Assembly: GCA_045126595.1 (NCBI GenBank)
Contig: JBGVOS010000095.1
Span: 1 to 64,000, forward strand
Origin: UBA1189 sp045126595
GTDB taxonomy: Bacteria; Bacteroidota; Bacteroidia; Bacteroidales; Bacteroidaceae
DNA length: 64,000 bases
Direction: 5' to 3'
Every line of letters starts with the position of its first letter. The stretch's first letter is position 1. This document shows, piece after piece, positions 57,544 through 64,000 of this stretch. A model generated the notes under the pieces. That model was given only the letters and a program-made list of their open reading frames with translations. It was not told where the DNA came from and did no database searches. Position numbers and translations under genes: made by a program.

Positions 57544-59493
57544 ATGAAGAAGAATTACTTTTCTACTTTATTTGCTGCCTTGATGTTGTTCGTGGCTATG
57601 CCCGCAAAGGCACAGATGAGTTCTGTAGCCGACTTCTTTGGCAAGTACACGTTCACTGCCAATGTAGAAATGACTGATGCAGGAAAGGCTTTGGGCATAA
57701 CGTTCCCTAACGAGTGCGAGGTCGTTATTGCTAAGTGTTCAGACAACATCTATGATGGTCAACTCCAGGGATTGCCTGGTGCCACAGGTGTCCAAAAGAT
57801 TAATGGTATCGATACAGAGAAGAACGTATTGAAGATTACCAATCCTAACCAAGGTTATCCTTGGGGAAATTTGTACATGAGCGACGGCAATGGCATGAAC
57901 CCTTATGGAAGAGACAGCATGTACAACGACGTTGAATATGCATACGATCCTGACACAAAGACCATTGCTATGCCCGACTTTACTGTGGTTTCTATGAATT
58001 CGGATTTCCCCGTAGCTACTGTTATCGTAAAGTTCACTGGTGCGAAGTTGACATTGGTAGAGGCTGAGACCATCGAGGTCGCTGACCTCAGTGGCGAATG
58101 GCATTATACTGCAGGTAAGGGAACCTATGACACTATGGAGGGTTCAACCCTTCCTCTCGAATGGGACATGACCCTTACTGCTACAGATGATAGTTATCAA
58201 AAATATAACGTCAACCTTGCATTGGGAGACTTTGCTCCTATGGAGTTGGAAGCAAACTTCAATGGAGTTAGTCTGATTATTCCTTTCGACAGCATCTTTT
58301 TTGATGCAGAGAGCAGAATTAGTTTATGGGATCCCTATGGTGGCCGCTACAAGGGAGATGTTGAATTCAACATGATTAATGAGAACACACTTTCTCTTTC
58401 AATGATGTATATTCGTCAAGACTCTATCAGCCCTGAAATCAAGGGTGGTGCCTTGCAATACTACATGAATGGTTTGGCCAAGAGAGAAGGTGCTGAAGAT
58501 ACTGAGTTCACTTGGGATGGTACCTACAAAGTAGGAGGTACACTGAGTTATTCTGCTGAGGGTTATGATTTCCCTGTTGAATTTGATATCGTAGTGGAGT
58601 ATAACGAAGATTGGGGAATATATTTGGTTACCGAGTTCTTAGGATATGATGTAGTAGCCCTCAACTATGGTGGCCTCGACTTTACTCCCTCTGCTGATGA
58701 TCCCAACAAGGCTGAGATTAAGACTGGCTATTTGAAGACCGTCGTAGCAGGCGAAAGTTATCTCCATCTAAAAGACATGAATCTCGGTAATGAATCTATT
58801 GTACTGACGCGCAACGAAGATGGTACCATTACCTTGGATGATTTCTGTGTTTCTGAGAATGAAAATTTAGTGGCATTCTATCAGGATGTTACTGCTGAGA
58901 AAGAAGTTGAAGAACCGTTCTCATGGATAGGCACCTTTGCAGTGAAGGCTAACGATGTTCAAATCTACAATCAAGATTTCAATCTCCCTGCAGAGTTCGA
59001 AGTGGAAGTTGAATATAACGAAGATTGGGGCATTTATCTGGTTACAAAAATATTCGGAATGGATGTCGCAGCACTCAATTATGGAGGTATTGACTTTAAC
59101 ATCTCAGCAGAAGAGCCCAACAAGGCTGAGATTAAAACAGGCGCCCTTGTACAGTCAATCATCCCCGGTGAGGCTTACCTCTGTTTGATGGATCAAAACG
59201 CAAGCGATGCTTCTAACATCCAACTTACCTACAACGAAGATGGTACCATCACAGTAGACAACTTCTGTATTGCCTATATGACCTACAATGCTGATTGGAG
59301 TAAGAAGTATACAGCAGTAGCTCTTTATTCTAACGTAACCGCAGAGAAAAAGGAGATAACCGATGGTATTGAAAGCATCACCATTGAGAACAACACCGTT
59401 GAGGGTATCTTCGACATCTTCGGCCGCAAGCTCGATGCTATCACCGCTCCTGGTCTTTACATCGTAAATGGCAAAAAAGTACTCGTAAAGTAA
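57544..59493 (+). CDS. Exported repeat protein with C-terminal T9SS-like sorting tail, function unknown
   Basis: The 649-residue protein has a signal peptide (ending AKAQ). After a first region (about 25-315) rich in calycin-like strands, two similar modules follow. Module 1 is about 320-455 and module 2 about 456-600. Each has VEYNEDWGIYLVT (residues 351 and 489, 138 apart), LNYGG, and NKAEIKTG. The last 45 residues resemble a T9SS sorting signal: GIESITIENNTVEGIFDIFG, GLYIVNGKKV and LVK. I infer a surface or secreted protein; no catalytic motif is visible. A terminator follows. Confidence 0.7.
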   Translation: MKKNYFSTLFAALMLFVAMPAKAQMSSVADFFGKYTFTANVEMTDAGKALGITFPNECEVVIAKCSDNIYDGQLQGLPGATGVQKINGIDTEKNVLKITNPNQGYPWGNLYMSDGNGMNPYGRDSMYNDVEYAYDPDTKTIAMPDFTVVSMNSDFPVATVIVKFTGAKLTLVEAETIEVADLSGEWHYTAGKGTYDTMEGSTLPLEWDMTLTATDDSYQKYNVNLALGDFAPMELEANFNGVSLIIPFDSIFFDAESRISLWDPYGGRYKGDVEFNMINENTLSLSMMYIRQDSISPEIKGGALQYYMNGLAKREGAEDTEFTWDGTYKVGGTLSYSAEGYDFPVEFDIVVEYNEDWGIYLVTEFLGYDVVALNYGGLDFTPSADDPNKAEIKTGYLKTVVAGESYLHLKDMNLGNESIVLTRNEDGTITLDDFCVSENENLVAFYQDVTAEKEVEEPFSWIGTFAVKANDVQIYNQDFNLPAEFEVEVEYNEDWGIYLVTKIFGMDVAALNYGGIDFNISAEEPNKAEIKTGALVQSIIPGEAYLCLMDQNASDASNIQLTYNEDGTITVDNFCIAYMTYNADWSKKYTAVALYSNVTAEKKEITDGIESITIENNTVEGIFDIFGRKLDAITAPGLYIVNGKKVLVK

Positions 59494-59525
59494 GAAGTCC
59501 TTACTTCTACGCATCTAGTTAAGTT

Positions 59526-59562
59526 AAAGTGCTTTCCACATTTGTGGAGAGCACTTTTTTTT
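59526..59562 (+). terminator. Terminator of the 57544 gene
   Basis: AAAGTGCTTTCCACA pairs with TGTGGAGAGCACTTT (one G-T pair) and a run of Ts follows to 59562. The -33 element of the next promoter sits at the apex. Confidence 0.88.
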
Positions 59563-59572
59563 GCTACCTTTG
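59541..59572 (+). promoter_or_regulatory. Consensus promoter of the SusC/SusD operon
   Basis: TTTG (59541-59544), 20 bases, TACCTTTG (59565-59572). The -33 TTTG lies in the tip of the terminator hairpin. The ATG is at 59627. Confidence 0.85.
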
Positions 59573-59626
59573 CAAATTATTAATATAATAGGTGTATTAG
59601 GATAATAAGAACTTAACAAAATATAC

Positions 59627-62600
59627 ATGAACAAGACGATTCACACAACAACTTTTGTCGGCAAACTATGCGGTATATTGCTGATGTTGCTGTTCGCAAC
59701 TCCTGTTCTCGCCACAGAGTCAGGAGATAGCAACAAAACGGTATCGGGCGTGGTGACTGACAGCAAAACGGGTGACCCACTTATCGGTGTGACCGTATCG
59801 GTCATGCGCAATGGCAAGGTAGACACCGGTGTAATCACCGACTTTGACGGACATTTCAGCATGCCGACTCCTGCAGGCGAATATGAGGTACACATCTCCT
59901 ATATGGGATACCAAACCATCATCCTGAAACCCAGTCGCGACAAGATGGAGAACGCGCATGTCCGAATGGTCGAAGAATCAAATGCACTCAGCGACGTTGT
60001 CGTAACCGGATTCTTCAACAAGAGTAAGAGCAGTTTTACCGGTGCAGTAACCTCTATGAGTGGTATCGAACTGAAGCAGGTAAGCGGTGTGAACATCGTG
60101 AATGCCATTGCAGCCCTCACCCCAGGTATGAACATGGTACAGAACACCTCGCAAGGATCGAACCCCAACCATGTACCCGAACTGGTACTACGTGGAGTAA
60201 CCTCATTCAGCAACGAGGGACAGAGCGTAAACCAGCCCACCATCATCCTTGATGGTTCGGAAATCACCATGCAGGACCTCTACGACCTCGACATCAACGA
60301 GGTGGAGAACATCACTGTACTGAAAGATGCCTCGGCTACGGCGCTCTATGGTTCGAAAGCAGCCAATGGCGTTATCGTCATCACCCGCAAGCCCTTGGCC
60401 GAAGGAACCTTGCGTGTGCAATATAACTTTACAGGAAATCTTCAGACCCCTATCCTCAGTGACTACAATGTGCTCAATGCCCGTGAGAAACTCCTCTACG
60501 AGCAGATGGCAGGCCTCTACAATGCAGGAGGAAACATTGAGGAGCAATACCGACTCGACGAACTCTACAATGAGCGATACAAATTCGTGATGGCAGGACA
60601 GGACAGCGACTGGTTGGCACAGCCCGCGCGCACCTCATTCAGCCATGACCACTCGTTGCGCATCTATGGTGGTGCACAGAACCTCCGTTACGAACTCACA
60701 GGCCGCTTTGCCGACACCAAGGGCGTAATGAAGGCCGACTATCGTCACCGCTACAACCTGGGATTCAAACTTGACTATTTCGTCAACAATTCTATTCAGA
60801 TTTCAAACCGCACCACCTACTCTGAAATCAAGGTACAGAACACGCCCTATGGTAGTTTCTCAGAATATGTAGAGATGAATCCCTATGAGCGCATGTACAA
60901 TGATGATGGTACGCCCAGTGCCAATCTCTCGTGGGACCTCGACAATCCGCTCTACGAGGCCAGTTTAGGAAGTTATGACCGCAATGGCACCAACACATTC
61001 ACTAATATCACCGATTTCAGATGGGACATCAATAAGATGTTCCGCCTGACGGGTCACTTCAACATTACCAGCGAGACGGGATGGAGCGACATCTTCGTAT
61101 CGCCCAAGTCTCGCACATTCAAGAGCATAACTGACCTCACCAAGAAAGGATTGAGTACACAGATAAACAGTAATGGTACCAGTTATAATGGTAATATTGT
61201 TGCCACCTTCAACAAGTTCTTCCAGGACGAGTCGCTCATCAGCGCCAATGCCGGTTGGGAAATCAATCATTCCAATGCTGCCAGCACGACCATGGAAGCC
61301 GTAGGTTTCTTCAATGACAAAAACTCCTATATAGGCAATGCTGCAGGATACCCGAGCGGTAACAATGCACGTCCCATCGGGCACTCTTCCGAATCTGCCG
61401 ATATGGGCGTATTTGTCACAGCCAATGCTTCATGGCGCAACCGCTACTTTGCCGATGGCACGTGGCGTACGACAGGTTCGTCACAGTTCGGTGAGAACAA
61501 CCGCTACGGACACTTCTGGTCGGGCGGTCTCGGTTGGAACATCCTCAACGAGCCCTTCATGGAAGGAGTGAAGAAACACTTTGACCTCTTCAAATTACGT
61601 AGCAGCGCCGGTTATACGGGTAAGGTGAGTTTCAACCCCTTCCAGGCCATGACGATGTACGAATACAGCAACATCTACGAATATAAATATGGTATAGGAG
61701 CAGTCCCCAAAACTATCGGTAACGTGAACCTTTGCTGGGAGCGCACGATGACCTATAACACGGGACTTGACTTCAGCATGTTTGGCAACAGACTCAACCT
61801 CGTGGTAGATGCTTATATCCGTAAGACTACCGACCTCTTGCTCGACCGTTCGTATGCCCCCTCGACGGGTGTCACCAGCGCAAAAGCCAACCTGGGCGAG
61901 ATGGAGAACAAAGGTATAGAATTACAAATTGACGGCTACATCTTCCGCAACAACAATTTCTCTTGGAAATTGGGAGCCATGGGGTCGATGAACAAGAATA
62001 AGATAACCCAGATAAATAAAGCACTGGAGGAGATCAACAAGCAGAATCAAGCCGATGCCTACACTTCGCTTGCGCCTCTTCCGCAATATGCTGAAGGCGA
62101 GAGTGTGACCGCTCTCAAATTGGTACAGTCAGCAGGTATCGACCCGGCTACAGGTAAGGAAATTTATGTCAAACGTGATGGAACACTCTCCTTCAAGTAT
62201 GACCCTGTTGACCGTGTCCTTATTGGCGACACAGAACCTATCTACAACGGTAATTTCAGTACACATGTCTATTGGAAAGGATTCAGCGTGTACGCGCTTG
62301 CCAACTGCCGCTTTGGAGCGTGGGTGTACAACACTACACGTGCAAGCAAGGTCGAAGGCTCTGACCCACGATACAATGCCGACCAGCGCGTATTTGATGA
62401 CCGTTGGAAACAGCCAGGCGATGTGGCATTCTACAAAGACATCGCCGACAGCAGCCGCCCCGAGCAGACCACCCGCTTTGCCGAACTGGAGAACACGTTG
62501 ACTTTAGGTTCACTGAACATCAGTTATCAGTTTTCTGAGGATGTATGCAAGAAACTGCATGTAAGGAACTTGCGTACAGGCATCAACTTCACTGACATCT

Positions 62601-62686
62601 TGCGTTTGTCTACAGTCAAGATTGAGCGCGGAACCAGTTATCTGTATAGCCAGGGATTTGAGATGAACCTAAGTGCTACATTCTAA
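59627..62686 (+). CDS. SusC/RagA family TonB-linked outer membrane transporter
   Basis: The 1019-residue protein has a signal peptide (ending PVLAT) and a carboxypeptidase-like domain (VSGVVTDSKTGDPLIGVTV, VHISYMGYQT). The plug has VNIVNAIAALTPGM, PTIILDGSEI, ENITVLKDASATALYGSKA and NGVIVITRK, all SusC hallmarks, followed by the barrel. SusC with its lipoprotein SusD imports oligosaccharides or peptides using TonB energy. The substrate cannot be told. It is followed 31 bases later by susD. A consensus promoter lies just upstream; no sigma/anti-sigma pair is in the window. Confidence 0.95.
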   Translation: MNKTIHTTTFVGKLCGILLMLLFATPVLATESGDSNKTVSGVVTDSKTGDPLIGVTVSVMRNGKVDTGVITDFDGHFSMPTPAGEYEVHISYMGYQTIILKPSRDKMENAHVRMVEESNALSDVVVTGFFNKSKSSFTGAVTSMSGIELKQVSGVNIVNAIAALTPGMNMVQNTSQGSNPNHVPELVLRGVTSFSNEGQSVNQPTIILDGSEITMQDLYDLDINEVENITVLKDASATALYGSKAANGVIVITRKPLAEGTLRVQYNFTGNLQTPILSDYNVLNAREKLLYEQMAGLYNAGGNIEEQYRLDELYNERYKFVMAGQDSDWLAQPARTSFSHDHSLRIYGGAQNLRYELTGRFADTKGVMKADYRHRYNLGFKLDYFVNNSIQISNRTTYSEIKVQNTPYGSFSEYVEMNPYERMYNDDGTPSANLSWDLDNPLYEASLGSYDRNGTNTFTNITDFRWDINKMFRLTGHFNITSETGWSDIFVSPKSRTFKSITDLTKKGLSTQINSNGTSYNGNIVATFNKFFQDESLISANAGWEINHSNAASTTMEAVGFFNDKNSYIGNAAGYPSGNNARPIGHSSESADMGVFVTANASWRNRYFADGTWRTTGSSQFGENNRYGHFWSGGLGWNILNEPFMEGVKKHFDLFKLRSSAGYTGKVSFNPFQAMTMYEYSNIYEYKYGIGAVPKTIGNVNLCWERTMTYNTGLDFSMFGNRLNLVVDAYIRKTTDLLLDRSYAPSTGVTSAKANLGEMENKGIELQIDGYIFRNNNFSWKLGAMGSMNKNKITQINKALEEINKQNQADAYTSLAPLPQYAEGESVTALKLVQSAGIDPATGKEIYVKRDGTLSFKYDPVDRVLIGDTEPIYNGNFSTHVYWKGFSVYALANCRFGAWVYNTTRASKVEGSDPRYNADQRVFDDRWKQPGDVAFYKDIADSSRPEQTTRFAELENTLTLGSLNISYQFSEDVCKKLHVRNLRTGINFTDILRLSTVKIERGTSYLYSQGFEMNLSATF

Positions 62687-62717
62687 CTAAGGAAACGAAC
62701 CTAAAGACGACATCTGT

Positions 62718-64000
62718 ATGAAGACAATCAAAACACTCATCATAACACTCGCGTGCAGCCTCACCCTTGTGGCATGCGAAGATTTCTTGAACATCACTCC
62801 CGAAGGACAGATTAAGCGAGACGAACTGCTCAGTACTGCTGAGGGCATAGAAGATGCGCTCTATGGCACATATGCCCAATTACGAGACCTGTCACTCTAT
62901 GGACAGAATCTTTCTTTCCACACCATAGAGGTCCTGGCACAGACTTTCTATTGCAAAGACAACACTACCGTCACTCCCTTGGCAGAATACGATTATGCCA
63001 ATACCAACGTCAAAGGCGTGTTTGAAGGTATTTGGACCCAGATGTACGAGAACATCTCCCATGTCAACAGCATACTCGACGCTCCTTTGGTATCTGGTGC
63101 AACGAAGTTCCCTTATACCATCTATAAAGGTGAAGCGCTCGGCTTACGTGCCTTTATGCACTTTGACCTGGTGCGTCTGTTTGCTGAGCAGTACACCTTG
63201 AATCCTAAGGCTGATGGTATTCCCTATGCGACAGAGTTTTCCCTGAAGACACCTGAATTCGAAAGTCTCCAAAAGAACTATGAGCATATTCTTGCCGACC
63301 TGCTTCAGGCAGAAAGACTTCTCGCTGACGAAGAGACCTATCAAGGAAAGAGTTTCTTCATGATCGACCGACAAATCCACTGCAACCTCTATGCCATACA
63401 GGCGCTGCTCTCTCGTGTATACCTCACGATGGGTGATAAGGCAAAGGCGGCCGAATATGCCAGAAAGGTCATAGAGCATAGTCCGTATAAACTAAACAGC
63501 AAGACGGACATTGCAGGAGATCTCGCCGGGGTATTCTCTGAAAAGGAAACGCTGTTTGGGATCTATTATGCAGAGTGGTATGGCACTATAAACGATATGC
63601 TACAGAGTTACATAGATTACACCTCACTGCAATTGCGTGGAGACATCGAAAATATCTACAACAGAGAGTTGGTTGGTGATGATTATCGCACAAATACAGA
63701 CGTCTATTTCCACAGTATGGAAAGAGGACTGCGCTTATGCAAACTGACCGACATCTATGAGTTGGCAGGTGAACCCAGCAAACGCCCTGAGGAGTTGATA
63801 CAGGGCATCAATCTCATCCGTCTGCCTGAAATGTATTACATCATGGCCGAGGCTTTGCTCGAAACAAAACCAGATAGTGCCACATGGTATTTTGACCGCG
63901 TATTGGAGTCACGTGGATTGACTCCGTTGACGGAACGTATACCAGCGGAGGCTGTTACCCAGGATCGTATCAATCTGGAACGCTTCAAGGAGTACATCGG
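62718..64000 (+). CDS. SusD/RagB family nutrient-binding lipoprotein (3' end outside window)
   Basis: The frame is open from the ATG at 62718 to the window end (427 codons). It has a lipoprotein signal (lipobox VACE, Cys20) and the family opening DFLNITPEGQ, then GIEDALYGTYAQLRD and GEALGLRAFMHFDLVRLF with helical TPR-like units (ARKVIEHSPY), and RLPEMYYIMAEALL. SusD lies on the surface over the SusC barrel and binds the substrate. The C-terminal part is missing. Confidence 0.93.
   Translation, partial: MKTIKTLIITLACSLTLVACEDFLNITPEGQIKRDELLSTAEGIEDALYGTYAQLRDLSLYGQNLSFHTIEVLAQTFYCKDNTTVTPLAEYDYANTNVKGVFEGIWTQMYENISHVNSILDAPLVSGATKFPYTIYKGEALGLRAFMHFDLVRLFAEQYTLNPKADGIPYATEFSLKTPEFESLQKNYEHILADLLQAERLLADEETYQGKSFFMIDRQIHCNLYAIQALLSRVYLTMGDKAKAAEYARKVIEHSPYKLNSKTDIAGDLAGVFSEKETLFGIYYAEWYGTINDMLQSYIDYTSLQLRGDIENIYNRELVGDDYRTNTDVYFHSMERGLRLCKLTDIYELAGEPSKRPEELIQGINLIRLPEMYYIMAEALLETKPDSATWYFDRVLESRGLTPLTERIPAEAVTQDRINLERFKEYI

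Overview
The window looks like chromosomal DNA of a Bacteroidales bacterium, most likely Prevotella-like. The evidence is the type IX secretion (T9SS) core genes, the SusC/SusD pair, many TonB-dependent barrels, DUF2723, PorZ and PorW, the Bacteroidetes promoter form TTTG-N19/20-TAnnTTTG before many genes, and an absence of obvious Shine-Dalgarno sites. Base composition looks close to half G+C, with AT-rich intergenic regions. The family-level placement is inference. No phage, insertion sequence, CRISPR array or plasmid gene was found.

Layout. 1-2562 (minus): a lipoprotein GH31 glycosidase cut by the window edge. 2563-3401: a non-coding region with nested inverted repeats. 3402-10107 (plus): a CYTH protein, then the T9SS genes porP-gldK-gldL-gldM-gldN, with two copies of a MITE-like palindromic element between the gld genes. 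10182-19673 (minus): xerD, a TonB receptor, sufE, a glutaminyl-cyclase-like M28 lipoprotein, cysS, a GH3-family protein and a THUMP-like methyltransferase. 19780-23549 (plus): a B3/B4 protein, then a TPP riboswitch controlling thiM and a ThiE-TenA-ThiD fusion. 23651-32749: polA, porW (sprE), lepB and dapB on minus, with a plus-strand cysteine hydrolase inserted between lepB and dapB. 32891-33751: a CDF metal exporter. 33783-40536 (minus): leuS-yitT-rdgB-porZ. 40675-47671 (minus): an outer-membrane barrel, yifB, a C-terminal processing protease and a PfkB kinase. 47841-48010: two identical tRNA-Asn genes. 48140-50684 (plus): a putative T9SS cargo protein and an HExxH metallopeptidase-like protein. 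50677-55711 (minus): queG, a polysaccharide deacetylase and a DUF2723 membrane protein. 55903-64000 (plus): a TlpA-like lipoprotein, a repeat-containing T9SS cargo candidate, and a SusC/SusD pair whose susD is cut by the window edge.

How it fits together. Secretion and the cell envelope dominate. PorP/GldKLMN, PorW and PorZ are T9SS parts spread over three loci. LepB, the glutaminyl cyclase and the processing protease could act on exported proteins. At least two encoded proteins end in C-terminal tails that look like T9SS sorting signals. The thiamin genes form one riboswitch-controlled salvage and synthesis unit. QueG modifies tRNAs with GUN anticodons, which include the tRNA-Asn encoded 2.7 kb away.

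The most unusual features are short palindromic or AT-rich repeats. Some lie between genes and some have become in-frame coding sequence (the TenA-ThiD linker, the PolA linker, the start of the glutaminyl cyclase). All calls come from reading the sequence; no database search was run.
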